NCBI RefSeq assembly: GCF_027924525.1
Contig: NZ_AP027040.1
Span: 930,001 to 994,000, forward strand
Reading direction: 5' to 3'
Source of the DNA: Aurantimicrobium sp. INA4
GTDB lineage: Bacteria; Actinomycetota; Actinomycetes; Actinomycetales; Microbacteriaceae
DNA: 64,000 nucleotides
The notes beneath the pieces are model-generated. The model was not told where the DNA came from and did no database searches. It worked only from the letters and a program-made list of their open reading frames with translations. Positions 10,244 to 19,362 of this stretch are shown here, one piece after another. A program made the translations under genes and the position numbers. Position 1 is the first letter of the stretch, and each line of letters starts with the position of its first letter.

Positions 10244-11421
10244 TAGCCACCACTCGCATCGATTTCAGCATGGGCGACTACAGCTTTTTCCGCGTCGCTG
10301 AGTTCCTGAGACTCCAACCATCTATCTGGCAAAGAAGGTCGCTTCGGAGTCCCCTGACGTCCGCGTTGACCTTCAGCATCCGCTCCCGGGTAGGGCGTGG
10401 ACCAATCAAGCTGGCCGAGCAGATCATCGAGGTGTTGCAAGCTGGTAACTTGAGCCAATTGAGAGCGTACATCTCCCCCAACCGGGTATCCCTTGAAATA
10501 CCAGGCCATGTGTTTGCGGATGTCGCGGCAGGCATGCTCTTCTGAATCAAAGAACTCAATTAAGAGCTCAAGGTGACGGCGCAAAGTGGTTGCAACATAA
10601 CCCAGTGTGGGTTCAATTCTGTTGCCAGGTTCTTGGAGTCCCGCACGCTCGCGGAACGCAGCGTCCAATTCAGCGAAAAGCCAAGGACGCCCAAGGCAGC
10701 CACGTCCAACAACAACTCCATCACAGCCGGTTTCATCCATCATGCGAACAGCGTCTTCGGCAGACCAAATATCTCCGTTCCCCAGAACGGGAACACTTGT
10801 CACCGCTTGCTTGAGTTCGCCAATCGCATTCCAGTCAGCATGCCCTGAATAAAACTCGGAGGCTGTTCTCCCGTGCAAAGCAATGGCGGCAACCCCAGCC
10901 CCCTCGGCTGCTTTACCTGCTTCTATGAACGTGAGGTGGTCAGCATCGATGCCTTTACGCATCTTGATAGTTAGTGGAATTTCACCAGCAGCCTTAACTG
11001 CTTCTTCGACAATTTCTCGGAATAAGTCTTTTTTCCAGGGCAATGCCGAACCGCCACCCTTACGGGTGACTTTCGGGACTGGACAACCAAAATTGAGATC
11101 AATGTGGTCTGCACGGTCTTCAGCCACAAGCATGGTGACGGCTTCACGGACCGTTTTTGGCGCCACTCCATACAACTGGATGGAACGAATTTCTTCACTG
11201 GGGTGGGTTTGGATCAAGTGCATTGACCCAGGCGTTCGCTCTACGAGGGCCCGTGAAGTGATCATCTCGGAGACAAAAATTCCAGAGCCCTGCTCTCGGC
11301 ACAGTCGACGGTAGGCCATGTTGGTAATGCCAGCCATGGGTGCGAGCACGACAGGAACTTCGGCCTGAATGGGCCCAATGTTCAAATTGCCCGCCCGGGC
11401 ACCTGTCTTCACACTCGTCAT
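10243..11421 (-). CDS. dusB: tRNA-dihydrouridine synthase (DusB family)
   Basis: FMN-dependent enzyme that reduces uridine to dihydrouridine in tRNA D loops. TIM-barrel motifs run in order: LAPMAGITNMAYR (26-38), DLNFGCP with catalytic C113, KGGGSALPW, TIKMRKG, ALHGRTASEFYSG, GNGDIWS and the FMN phosphate site VVVGRGCLGRPW. It is 392 aa with the usual C-terminal helical RNA-binding domain. AGGAG lies 9 nt before the ATG. It heads the dusB-dgt-dnaG group and follows the DsbA-like gene after 65 nt. Confidence 0.96.
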   Translation of the reverse strand: MTSVKTGARAGNLNIGPIQAEVPVVLAPMAGITNMAYRRLCREQGSGIFVSEMITSRALVERTPGSMHLIQTHPSEEIRSIQLYGVAPKTVREAVTMLVAEDRADHIDLNFGCPVPKVTRKGGGSALPWKKDLFREIVEEAVKAAGEIPLTIKMRKGIDADHLTFIEAGKAAEGAGVAAIALHGRTASEFYSGHADWNAIGELKQAVTSVPVLGNGDIWSAEDAVRMMDETGCDGVVVGRGCLGRPWLFAELDAAFRERAGLQEPGNRIEPTLGYVATTLRRHLELLIEFFDSEEHACRDIRKHMAWYFKGYPVGGDVRSQLAQVTSLQHLDDLLGQLDWSTPYPGADAEGQRGRQGTPKRPSLPDRWLESQELSDAEKAVVAHAEIDASGG

Positions 11422-11486
11422 CGTGATTTCTCCTGTGAAACAAGTATCCCATGTTGCACACAGGGACAGTAGCTCAATTGAAAGAC

Positions 11487-12131
11487 TTAGGCTCTGTTTT
11501 CTGCAGCTTCATTAAGTGCAGCAGCAAATGTTGCTGCATCCTGTGCACCAGAGATTCCATATTTGCCATCAATGACATAAAAAGGCACACCATTGATGCC
11601 GTATTCCCGTGCTTGCGCCATATCTGCTTTAACCGAAGGGAGATACTCTTCTGCTTCTAGACTGCGCAACACATCCTGTTCGTCTAAGCCAATCTCGCCA
11701 GCTAGTTTGGCTAAGTTTTCGCTCTTGCCCACGTGCTCACCATCGATGAAATATGCCTTGAGGAGGCGTTCTTTCATTTCCTGTTGCTTGCCGTGTGCTT
11801 TTGCGTAATGCAACACCTCGTGAGCTTTGATGGTGTTGGTTTGGTGGACAGCGTCATAGTTGTAGTGAAGTCCGACACTTTCGGCTATTCCGGTAACTCG
11901 CTCAAGCATCTGGTGCACTTGCTCAACTGGAATGCCCTTGCGCTCACTCAAGTACTGGACAGGATCACCCTCGTAATCCACCGGTGTATCTGGTGCTAAC
12001 TCGAAGGAGTGGTACTCCACCTCAACTGGCTTTCCGTATAACTTGGCGCCTGCTTCAAACTTACGTTTCCCGATGTAACACCAGGGACATTGGACATCAG
12101 ACCAAATATCAACCTTGATGGGGTCGGTCAT
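11487..12131 (-). CDS. DsbA-family (FrnE-like) thioredoxin-fold oxidoreductase
   Basis: A 214-aa thioredoxin-fold protein with the active-site pair C15-P-W-C18, a helical insertion, and the cis-Pro loop GVPFYVIDG near the C-terminus. No signal peptide is seen, so it is cytoplasmic, like FrnE and related isomerases/oxidoreductases. Role probably thiol redox or polyketide-like chemistry in relatives; here unknown. The ATG overlaps the stop of the upstream glycerophosphotransferase-like gene by 4 nt (ATGA). Confidence 0.9.
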   Translation of the reverse strand: MTDPIKVDIWSDVQCPWCYIGKRKFEAGAKLYGKPVEVEYHSFELAPDTPVDYEGDPVQYLSERKGIPVEQVHQMLERVTGIAESVGLHYNYDAVHQTNTIKAHEVLHYAKAHGKQQEMKERLLKAYFIDGEHVGKSENLAKLAGEIGLDEQDVLRSLEAEEYLPSVKADMAQAREYGINGVPFYVIDGKYGISGAQDAATFAAALNEAAENRA

Positions 12132-13309
12132 GAAAAATCCTTTGCAACGAGTTCAATGATGGTTTGTGCAGCTGTTGCTGGTTGAGGGCGCACGGCGTGA
12201 ACCAAGTCGGCTATCTGCTCAGAGCGATCGGGCAGGGTTCCATCTTGTGCCTGAGCAATAGCGAGTTCTACCTGTTCCATGTTATGGACTTTCACAGTGG
12301 TAGCTTCAGCAATCTTGCCCAATGGTGAAAACTCCCAGTGCTCGGGTTTCTCCCAGAAAATAGCTGGTTTTCCCGTCACTAGAGGGTATTCCCCAATGAA
12401 AGACACTCCATCAGTGACCATGGCATCCGAGGCAAGCAGAATGCTTGTAATCGGTGCACCTAAATCAGTAAACGTGTTGGGCAAAGCGTCCCACTTCGAG
12501 CGCCACTGATCTAACTCTTCCTGAGTCATGATGTCGCGGTCTGTGAGCGTTCCGAAAAGGAATGGGTGAGGCCTGAAAACAATATCCATTTCTGGGTGAG
12601 TTTTTGCGAACTCGAGCATAAGTTCGAATTCGTCACTGAAGTGACCGAAGTTTAGCCATCCATGGTCATAACTATGGTGTGGAGCCCACAGCAGTCTAAA
12701 AGGCTGCTGAGCTGGTTGTTGCTCACGATTAATTGGCCACACAGGCTCAACCGTTTCTTTCGCAGCGAGAAGGGCATCGATCTTGGGGGTTCCCGTCAGG
12801 AAGGCATTCTGACGGCCTTCCCTATCAAAAGCAGCTTTGGTGTCAGCATCTTGCAGGAACACCATGTGTGAGAGTTGATGCGTGGGTTGAATGTATTGAT
12901 GAGGAGCGACACCAGCTTCACCTGGCTCTTGCACCAACGAAGTAGAGAAATATGGTACGTAACAGACCTTCGTAAACTCAACGAGGTGCTCAATCTGGTA
13001 GTACTTCTTGTAATTACGCTGCCAGGGGTAGTTCAAGAACACGTAGTCAGGAGCTAACTCCTTGAGCCTGGCAAGTCCTTCTTTACTCTTCTTGAATCTG
13101 AAACGTTCGTGAACAATACCTTGAGCATCAAGGTAGGCACTCATTTTCTTCTCATCGCGGAACTTGTCATATCCGGTGAGTTTGCGAGGAATTGTGACCA
13201 CGATGGGTTCAAAGCGAGGATCGGCTAACATTCCTCGATACACAGCATCAAGGGCGTCCCATGCTTCAAAGTAGAAGACGAAAAAAACCACGCGAATCGG
13301 TCGGCTCAT
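12128..13309 (-). CDS. CDP-glycerol glycerophosphotransferase-like protein
   Basis: A 393-aa protein resembling the GT-B catalytic domain of teichoic acid CDP-glycerol:glycerophosphate transferases. Seen: LWAPHHSYD, VFRPHPF, and the SDAMVTDGVSFIGEYPLVTGKPAIFW block that corresponds to the D-x-TD-(Y/G)SS...KP nucleotide site of the family. It has no N-terminal GT2 domain and no membrane anchor. It lies just after uppS, suggesting cell-envelope polymer synthesis. Substrate is inferred only. A TAAAGT hexamer lies 6 nt before ATG, hinting at a leaderless message; the GAGG next to ATG is too close. Confidence 0.78.
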   Translation of the reverse strand: MSRPIRVVFFVFYFEAWDALDAVYRGMLADPRFEPIVVTIPRKLTGYDKFRDEKKMSAYLDAQGIVHERFRFKKSKEGLARLKELAPDYVFLNYPWQRNYKKYYQIEHLVEFTKVCYVPYFSTSLVQEPGEAGVAPHQYIQPTHQLSHMVFLQDADTKAAFDREGRQNAFLTGTPKIDALLAAKETVEPVWPINREQQPAQQPFRLLWAPHHSYDHGWLNFGHFSDEFELMLEFAKTHPEMDIVFRPHPFLFGTLTDRDIMTQEELDQWRSKWDALPNTFTDLGAPITSILLASDAMVTDGVSFIGEYPLVTGKPAIFWEKPEHWEFSPLGKIAEATTVKVHNMEQVELAIAQAQDGTLPDRSEQIADLVHAVRPQPATAAQTIIELVAKDFS

Positions 13310-13315
13310 GCCTCG

Positions 13316-13321
13316 ACTTTA
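13316..13321 (-). promoter_or_regulatory. Candidate -10 element (TAAAGT), leaderless GpT-like gene
   Basis: TAAAGT on the minus strand is separated by 6 nt from the ATG at 13309, in the short gap after uppS. Same geometry as the other leaderless candidates in the window. Confidence 0.4.
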
Positions 13322-13345
13322 TGCGCTGATTACTGAGAATGTGCC

Positions 13346-14149
13346 CTATTTCGCGCTGGGCTTATCAACTGCTCCACCAAAGCGTCGATCACGGCCGATG
13401 TATTGCTCTATGGCGTCCCACAAATCCGTTCGAGAGAAGGCCGGCCATAACTGGTTCAGGAACACCATCTCGGCATAGGCAGATTGCCACAGTAAGAAGT
13501 TTGAGGTGCGCTGTTCCCCGCTGGATCGCACAAAAAGATCCACATCTGGCATATCGGGAATGTAGAGATTTTTCGCTATGAATTTCTCTGTCACCTTGGA
13601 GGGATTGATTTTTCCGGCTGCAACATCTTCCGAGATTTTACGCACCGCATCAGCGATTTCGGTTCGACCACCGTAATTCACGCACATGGTCAAGGTGAGG
13701 GTTTTGTTTTTCTTGGTCAGTTCTTCAGCAAACTGAAGTTCCTCAATGACGGAGGGCCACAACTTCGGTTTACGCCCAGCCCAGCGCACCCGCACATCCC
13801 ACTCATTGAGTTGGTCGCGACGACGGTGCAGAACATCACGGTTGAAGCCCATGAGAAAGCGCACTTCTTCAGGTGATCTCTTCCAGTTTTCTGTGCTGAA
13901 AGCATAAACACTCAGATGCTTCACCCCTGCTTGGATAGCGCCAGCGACAACATCGAGAAGAGCTGCTTCTCCTGCCTTGTGTCCCTCAACACGGGTCAGA
14001 CCTTGCTGATTTGCCCAGCGACCATTGCCGTCCATCACAATGGCAACGTGATTCGGGACGGACCCCGCCGGGAACGCAGGTGGATAGATACCCGTCCAGT
14101 CCACGGGCCTGTACTCGACAGCGTCTTTGTGAGTGTACGGCTTACTCAT
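13346..14149 (-). CDS. uppS: Isoprenyl transferase (undecaprenyl diphosphate synthase type)
   Basis: Cis-prenyltransferase making the polyprenyl diphosphate carrier used by MraY/MurG. The catalytic loop MDGNGRWA (D40 after the chosen start), [17 protein letters not shown] and the C-terminal [15 protein letters not shown] and E-rich metal site are all present. I set the start at 14149 (MSKPYTHKD, 267 aa) because that ATG overlaps the recO stop as ATGA; a longer frame adds 15 residues inside recO. The usual Leu/Ile after GEQR is Thr, a mild change. Chain length (C30-C55) cannot be read from sequence. Confidence 0.95.
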   Translation of the reverse strand: MSKPYTHKDAVEYRPVDWTGIYPPAFPAGSVPNHVAIVMDGNGRWANQQGLTRVEGHKAGEAALLDVVAGAIQAGVKHLSVYAFSTENWKRSPEEVRFLMGFNRDVLHRRRDQLNEWDVRVRWAGRKPKLWPSVIEELQFAEELTKKNKTLTLTMCVNYGGRTEIADAVRKISEDVAAGKINPSKVTEKFIAKNLYIPDMPDVDLFVRSSGEQRTSNFLLWQSAYAEMVFLNQLWPAFSRTDLWDAIEQYIGRDRRFGGAVDKPSAK

Positions 14150-14868
14150 CGTGCTACATGCTCCAAAGATCGAAGTGTCCGTTCCAAGTGCCACTGGGTA
14201 TAGGTAGAAACGAGGGCGCTGGCTTTACTCCAGTATTCAACAGGTACTGCTTCGGCGACGTCCCACTCGCCACGCACGAGAGCATCGAGGAGAAGAACTA
14301 CCTGCGGCACGATGTGTGCAGACCCGGGAGGTGCACACTGCGTGCAAACCATGCCACCGAGTTGAACGATGAAGCTTTCATGAGGGCCTTCAGCACCACA
14401 CTTGGCACAGGCATCGAAACTGGGGGCCCACCCCGCCATACTCAAGGCGCGCAAAAGATATGAATTCAGAATCAACTCAGTGGGGTGTTCTTGACGAGAC
14501 AAGGAACGCAGTGCGCCAACTAGCAAAAGATACTGCTGTGGGGAGCTTTCAAGCTCAGTGACTTTGTCCGCTGTTTCGACCATGACATTGGCTGCCGTAA
14601 AACGAGCATATTCATCCACGATCTCTGCTCCGTAGGAGGCTAATGTTTCAGCCTGCTGAATCGTATCGAGGCTTCGACCTTGATAAAACTGGATATCCGC
14701 CACCATAAATGGCTCCAGGCGGGCACCAAATTTGGAGGAGGTTCTCCGAACTCCTTTAGCTACTGCACGAACTTTGCCATGCGTTTTTGTCAGCAGCGTC
14801 ACTATTCGATCAGCTTCGCCGAGTTTGTGTGTGCGCAACACCACGCCTTCGTCGCGGTAAACCGGCAT
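14146..14868 (-). CDS. recO: DNA repair protein RecO
   Basis: Mediator of RecA loading in the RecF pathway. The 240-aa protein has the N-terminal OB-fold start [20 protein letters not shown], the helical middle, and a zinc site C154, C157, C175, C178 (CAKC...CTQC). Its ATG overlaps the upstream TRIC-like stop by one base (TAATG), and its stop overlaps uppS. The recO-uppS order is conserved in Actinobacteria. Confidence 0.95.
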   Translation of the reverse strand: MPVYRDEGVVLRTHKLGEADRIVTLLTKTHGKVRAVAKGVRRTSSKFGARLEPFMVADIQFYQGRSLDTIQQAETLASYGAEIVDEYARFTAANVMVETADKVTELESSPQQYLLLVGALRSLSRQEHPTELILNSYLLRALSMAGWAPSFDACAKCGAEGPHESFIVQLGGMVCTQCAPPGSAHIVPQVVLLLDALVRGEWDVAEAVPVEYWSKASALVSTYTQWHLERTLRSLEHVAR

Positions 14869-15575
14869 TAGAGATCTCGCGGAGTTTCGATAGGGCCGGT
14901 TAAGTCGGTGGGGCGAACCAGCTTCGGGTTGCGCAAAGACTTCAACATGCGCTGTTCAGGCAAAGACCAGCCAAAGCGCACCGCGAGTAATCTCAAAATT
15001 GTTGTCACCGCGACACTCAGTGGAACACTCACTTCTAAACCGATGTTTGCTTCGTTACACAACAGCAAAGCAATCGATCCCGCCGCTGCGGCAATGGCAT
15101 AGAGCGAACCCACGTGCATGACAGAAATGGGCATATTCAAAAGCAGGTCTCTGATAAATCCACCACCGACTGCGGTGATAACGCCTACGAACAGTGCTGG
15201 CACAAAAGGTAAGCCTGATACCAGTGCTGCTGTCGTACCCAATGCGCCAAACAAACCAAGGGCCAAAGCATCTAGCGCTGTAATTATCCAGTCAACTCGA
15301 CGGATCAGGCGTGCAAGCAACATCCCCAATAGCGCCGCACCGACAGCAACGATGATGTACCAGTTCTCAGTGAGCGCGATGGGCAAGCGGTTGAGCAAGA
15401 TATCACGAAGGAATCCACCACCTAGACCAGTAGCGATACCAATAACAGCGATACCAAACAGATCAAGCCTGCGATCACGAAAACCAGATGCATAGATTGC
15501 ACCCTGGAGGCTACCAACGCCAATAGCGAGCGCATTCACCCATCCGGGCACATCGAGCGGCTCAGCAATCAACAT
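14868..15575 (-). CDS. TRIC-like trimeric intracellular cation channel family protein
   Basis: A 235-aa membrane protein with seven hydrophobic segments in two repeats, each ending in a glycine-rich GG(G)F(L/I)RD motif ([14 protein letters not shown] and [14 protein letters not shown]). This is the UPF0126/YicG family, prokaryotic homologues of TRIC potassium channels. Physiological role is not known. First gene of the recO-uppS unit; no Shine-Dalgarno is seen, but TAGCCT is 6 nt upstream of ATG. Confidence 0.9.
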   Translation of the reverse strand: MLIAEPLDVPGWVNALAIGVGSLQGAIYASGFRDRRLDLFGIAVIGIATGLGGGFLRDILLNRLPIALTENWYIIVAVGAALLGMLLARLIRRVDWIITALDALALGLFGALGTTAALVSGLPFVPALFVGVITAVGGGFIRDLLLNMPISVMHVGSLYAIAAAAGSIALLLCNEANIGLEVSVPLSVAVTTILRLLAVRFGWSLPEQRMLKSLRNPKLVRPTDLTGPIETPRDL

Positions 15576-15581
15576 ATGTAC

Positions 15582-15587
15582 AGGCTA
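15582..15587 (-). promoter_or_regulatory. Candidate -10 element (TAGCCT), leaderless TRIC-like gene
   Basis: TAGCCT, within GCGTAGCCT, lies 6 nt before the ATG at 15575. The same GCGTAGCCT string precedes metB. Confidence 0.5.
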
Positions 15588-15687
15588 CGCCTGAACAAGT
15601 TCATAATCGTAAGGCACTTCGGAAAGTATTCCGGATTGTATGCAGTAAGCGTAGGCTCGGCCTAGGCAAGGCGAATCAGGGGGAACT

Positions 15688-16917
15688 ATGTTTTGGTTAC
15701 CATTCATCATCAGTGCAGTGGCATTTGGCGTCATTTTGTATTTTTGGGGCTATGAAGCACTTCGCGTTGGACGTGCACGAAAAGGTATCCCTCATCGAGT
15801 ATTAGTTGTGGGTTCACGCGGTAAATCCGGCACTGTGCGTCTCGTGGCCTCCGTTTTGAGTGATTCTGGTGTTTCAACCTACGCCAAAATCACCGGAACT
15901 GTAGCTGAGGAAATTGATACTCAATCTGCAGTAACCGCGACAAAGCGCTTAGGTCCCGTTTCAGCTTCTGAAATGTCCGAAGTGTTAATTCGTGCGCATC
16001 ACAGCGGCGCAAATGCTGTGGTTTTTGAATGCATGGCTGTGTTGCCGAAACTCATTGCTTTTGTTCAGAACAAAGTAGTCCAAGCCCAAATCGTCATCAT
16101 TCCAACTATTCGCCTCGATCATCTTGAAGACGAGGGAGACACAATCCCGGGCATAACAAAAAACATCCTCAGCGGGCTACAACACGTCAACACACTGATT
16201 ACAGGTGAAACGGACGAAAATTCCCTCAAAGTGATGCGGTGGTGGGCACGACGACACCACGTGAAGTTAATTGAAGTGACTCAAAATTCAACAGCGCCGG
16301 TTATTGCAGGCCATCACCCAACGAATATCGAAACGGCTATCGCCGTAGCCGGTGAGCTAGGAATTGAAAGGGGGCAAGCAATAGATGCCATGATCAAAGC
16401 AACTCGGGAACCTGATTCTGAATTGGGATGGGAAATTTCCCGAGAAGGTCACCTGCTTCGATTCAGTGATCTTGGTGGAGCAAATGACCCACAATCTTCA
16501 GCCGAAGCATTACTGCGTGCCTATAACATCAACCCAGACTCAACAACCATTCCTATTTTGGTCAATCGGTGGGATAGGCCACTCAGAACAATTGCATTCG
16601 CCTATTCGGTTAGAGCTACCCCCGATACCCCATCGGTCGGAATCATTGGTGCAGCTGTTCCTCAAGTCAAAAGCGCATTACGCGCTCAGGGTTTTCAGCC
16701 CGAACAAATTCTCCACATCAGTTGGTTTTCTACATTGACCAGAAGTCTTGCACTTCAGACCTTGATGAGGCTTAAGGGAAAAAGAAAGAATGCCTGGTTT
16801 GCCATGGTGGAAAACATTCATGCTTTTCCTGCAGACCAATTAAGAAAAGCTATTCACAATCAAGGAACCCCAATTTCCAATGGCGCCAATGGGAACGAGG
16901 AGAAGAAAAATGCTTGA
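15688..16917 (+). CDS. capB: Poly-gamma-glutamate synthase PgsB/CapB-like ligase
   Basis: A 409-aa protein of the Mur-ligase-like PgsB/CapB family, which activates glutamate carboxylates with ATP to build poly-gamma-glutamate. It has an N-terminal membrane anchor (about 4-22), a P-loop GSRGKSG (42-48), the family block VFECMAVLP (112-120; ECMAV is typical), and RLDHLEDEG (142-150) matching the conserved DH of PgsB. Length fits PgsB (about 390-410). AGGGGG lies 4 nt before ATG. It overlaps the capC-like gene by 8 nt. No pgsA, pgsE or hydrolase is nearby, so the product polymer is inferred. Confidence 0.87.
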   Translation: MFWLPFIISAVAFGVILYFWGYEALRVGRARKGIPHRVLVVGSRGKSGTVRLVASVLSDSGVSTYAKITGTVAEEIDTQSAVTATKRLGPVSASEMSEVLIRAHHSGANAVVFECMAVLPKLIAFVQNKVVQAQIVIIPTIRLDHLEDEGDTIPGITKNILSGLQHVNTLITGETDENSLKVMRWWARRHHVKLIEVTQNSTAPVIAGHHPTNIETAIAVAGELGIERGQAIDAMIKATREPDSELGWEISREGHLLRFSDLGGANDPQSSAEALLRAYNINPDSTTIPILVNRWDRPLRTIAFAYSVRATPDTPSVGIIGAAVPQVKSALRAQGFQPEQILHISWFSTLTRSLALQTLMRLKGKRKNAWFAMVENIHAFPADQLRKAIHNQGTPISNGANGNEEKKNA

Positions 16918-18157
16918 ACTCGACCTTATGCGTATGACGTTGATTGTTGGCGTTGTTATTGCGGCATTGATTTATCAAAAAACCCGACTCCTCAGCGGTG
17001 GGCTTATGACCGGCGCATATTTAGCTTTATTAATTTCAAAAGGCGATACCGGAGATATTCTCGGCTGGGCAGTATTGACAGTTATAACTTTCCTCGTGAT
17101 CAAGCTTGTAACCCAACTTGTAGCCCTCCCTAAAGCCTGGATATTGTCTATCGCAATCCTCACTTCGGCTGTGTTGCATTCGATAGCTGTGCTCGCTTCG
17201 GGAGGTAAAGGCGGAAACGACCCGATATTCCTGGGGGCCCTGGAAGTTGTACTAGCCGGTGGGATGTATTTAACACCAGGTCTGACTGCCTATGACCTCG
17301 CACGTCAAGGGTGGCTGAAGACTCTAGGGGTCCTAGCTATGATCACTGGCGTGACTCTCGGAATCACACTGGGGGTTGCTGGTATTGGAAATCTCGCTGG
17401 ACCAAGCCAACCCCTGACCACTCCTCTTTCTGTGTTCTACACAGATTTGAGTTTCCCTGTGGTCATGGTGATCTGCATTGCTACAGCCGAGGTCATGAGA
17501 CTGGCCTTCGGTTTGGGCAGTGGCGGAATTATTGGTGCTGTTTTCTTTGTCGAACTTTTGGCGGGTAACTTCTGGAGCTTTTTCGTCATAATTGCCCTTG
17601 TAGCGATAACCGTGATTCTTACCCGTTACGCGAACAAGTTCCTTGTCATGACCCCACGACAATCTTTTCAATTCACATTTATCCTGGGCTCTCTCATTGC
17701 ATGGATTGGTTTATCGGTTGGTTCTCAGCTAGGTATCGAGGCAGCTCTTGATGCAAATATGTACGCCTTAGAACCACTTCTTGCCGTTGGCCTTATCTCA
17801 ACTGATGTTGTTCGATTTGGAACAGGTAAGACAACTCTCGGCAAAATTTTTGTGCTCATCGCTGTTGTCATCACCAACATTGTCTTCCTTCAAGGTGGAA
17901 TTTTGGCAGTGAGCGTCATCGGTTTTGAAATTACACTCATCATCGCTCTGTACATGGTCGGCTTGATCAAAGTGATTAGAGGGTGGGATCATGCTCGCAT
18001 GGTTGGTGAAATGTACCCGCTCATTCCAGGTAGCAGCATTGAACCAACAACTTCAGATAGCGGAAGAGAACGGCGGCGTAAATTGCGCCTAATCAAGCTT
18101 CAAGAAAAACAGAACCGGCTGGTTGAAGCTTTAGAACGAGAACAAACTAGTCCATAG
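16910..18157 (+). CDS. capC: PgsC/CapC-like membrane protein with two tandem CapC domains
   Basis: A 415-aa polytopic membrane protein. Residues ~8-156 match the ~150-aa PgsC/CapC fold, including the YLTPGLTAYDLARQGWLKT block that corresponds to VPGLIANTIQRQG of Bacillus PgsC. Residues ~182-330 repeat the same pattern (GLGSGGIIGA like LLSGGLMTGA; EPLLAVGLISTDVVRFG like TPGLTAYDLARQG). A charged coiled tail (about 385-415) follows. The ATG at 16910 overlaps capB and has GAGGAGAAG upstream; an earlier in-frame ATG has no ribosome site. Expected partner of CapB in polymer synthesis/export. Usual family length is about 150 aa, so the duplication is notable. Confidence 0.82.
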   Translation: MLELDLMRMTLIVGVVIAALIYQKTRLLSGGLMTGAYLALLISKGDTGDILGWAVLTVITFLVIKLVTQLVALPKAWILSIAILTSAVLHSIAVLASGGKGGNDPIFLGALEVVLAGGMYLTPGLTAYDLARQGWLKTLGVLAMITGVTLGITLGVAGIGNLAGPSQPLTTPLSVFYTDLSFPVVMVICIATAEVMRLAFGLGSGGIIGAVFFVELLAGNFWSFFVIIALVAITVILTRYANKFLVMTPRQSFQFTFILGSLIAWIGLSVGSQLGIEAALDANMYALEPLLAVGLISTDVVRFGTGKTTLGKIFVLIAVVITNIVFLQGGILAVSVIGFEITLIIALYMVGLIKVIRGWDHARMVGEMYPLIPGSSIEPTTSDSGRERRRKLRLIKLQEKQNRLVEALEREQTSP

Positions 18158-18196
18158 AAATTCGGACTAAGGTTCTTCAATTACTGCAAGCATTGA

Positions 18197-19300
18197 TCAA
18201 CCGACCTGATTAACAGTCAAGATTGTTGCAGGGATGTTGGGAACGTTGAGACTGTTATTCAAACTTGTTCCGCCATCAATCACTACCCCGTTACCGCTGG
18301 AAGCAATCATCAATACAAAAAAATCACCTGGCGCAGCATCGACAAAAAAGTTCAACACAGCCACACCCTTCTCAGCATCGACGCTTGTCCCAAGAATGTA
18401 GTCCGTGGATGTTTCGCTAACCCATTGATTTTGAGTTATCCCATTTTTGGATAGCCAAATTGTGACATTTCGGCGAGCATTGCTGGTGTTCTTTAGCTGT
18501 GAGGAAAACATGATGTTGTACTTACCAGCAGAGACAAAAGTTATTTTGTAGTCATCAACAATGCTGACACCATTTGCAAAGTCTGTCGTCGTGACAAGAA
18601 TGGGGCTCGTTGCACCACCAGTGAGTGGTTGATTAGGCAAGTGGAAGAAACTGCCGTAGGCCCCAAATCCCCCGGCAGGACCCTGAATGCCCTGAATACC
18701 TTGGATTCCCTGGGGACCCTGTGAACCGGTTGCTCCAGTCGGGCCAGGTGAACCTGAAGGACCGACTGGTCCGGCAGGGCCTTGAGGACCCACATCTCCA
18801 GCGGTACACACCCCAGGAATTCCTTGCTGTCCTGTTGCCCCAACTAAGGAATCGAGAAAGTCCTGTGTTGTTCCGACGTTACCGAGAGATAACCACAATT
18901 GATAAGCGCTCAGGCCATTGAGCCCATCGAGGCCATCAGCACCGGCAATGGAATTCAAAAAATCTTCTGAAGTTCCTGAGTTTCCAGCATCAAGCCAGAG
19001 TTGATAGGCGCTTGCCCCTGGAGCACCGGGAGCTCCTGGTTCACCATTGACACCGTCTGCCCCAACATAGCCATTTTCACCTTTTTCTCCAACAAGTGAG
19101 TCGAAGAAGTCTTGGAGTGATCCTGTGTTTCCTTGGGTAATCCACAATTCATAGGCACTCAGGCCTGCGGTTACGGCTCGTTCACACGAATCAGCAGATG
19201 TGGGGGAAACTTCTGGGGTTTGGCTACTGCAGGATGTCAGCAGCACAGCAGAAAGCAGTGCACTCGTGATGAGTACTAACCGTGTTCTTTTCTGTTTCAT
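18197..19300 (-). CDS. Collagen-like repeat lipoprotein with C-terminal C1q/BclA-like domain
   Basis: A 367-aa secreted lipoprotein. The signal peptide MKQKRTRLVLI... ends in a lipobox LLTSC. Then come three 24-residue units of the form SAY(E/Q)LW...GN.G...DF(L/F)(D/N)S(L/I).G (residues 48-71, 97-120, 131-154), separated by short Gly-X-Y stretches, a longer Gly-X-Y run (about 170-210) and a C-terminal ~150-aa beta-rich domain (TFVSAGKYNIMFSSQL...) like C1q/BclA trimerising domains. Predicted to form a trimeric surface stalk. Start chosen at 19300, with GGGGG 5 nt upstream; the longer frame lacks a signal sequence start. Convergent to capB-capC. Confidence 0.85.
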   Translation of the reverse strand: MKQKRTRLVLITSALLSAVLLTSCSSQTPEVSPTSADSCERAVTAGLSAYELWITQGNTGSLQDFFDSLVGEKGENGYVGADGVNGEPGAPGAPGASAYQLWLDAGNSGTSEDFLNSIAGADGLDGLNGLSAYQLWLSLGNVGTTQDFLDSLVGATGQQGIPGVCTAGDVGPQGPAGPVGPSGSPGPTGATGSQGPQGIQGIQGIQGPAGGFGAYGSFFHLPNQPLTGGATSPILVTTTDFANGVSIVDDYKITFVSAGKYNIMFSSQLKNTSNARRNVTIWLSKNGITQNQWVSETSTDYILGTSVDAEKGVAVLNFFVDAAPGDFFVLMIASSGNGVVIDGGTSLNNSLNVPNIPATILTVNQVG

Positions 19301-19362
19301 GAAAACCCCCGAACTGTGGCCACGATACTCCTGATGGACCAAAAGTTCACGAGTAAATGGAT

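Noticed and set aside
18660..19090. Repetitive DNA that might be a CRISPR array or microsatellite
   Set aside because: The periodicity is in-frame Gly-X-Y coding sequence and 24-residue protein repeats, with no constant spacer-repeat pattern.
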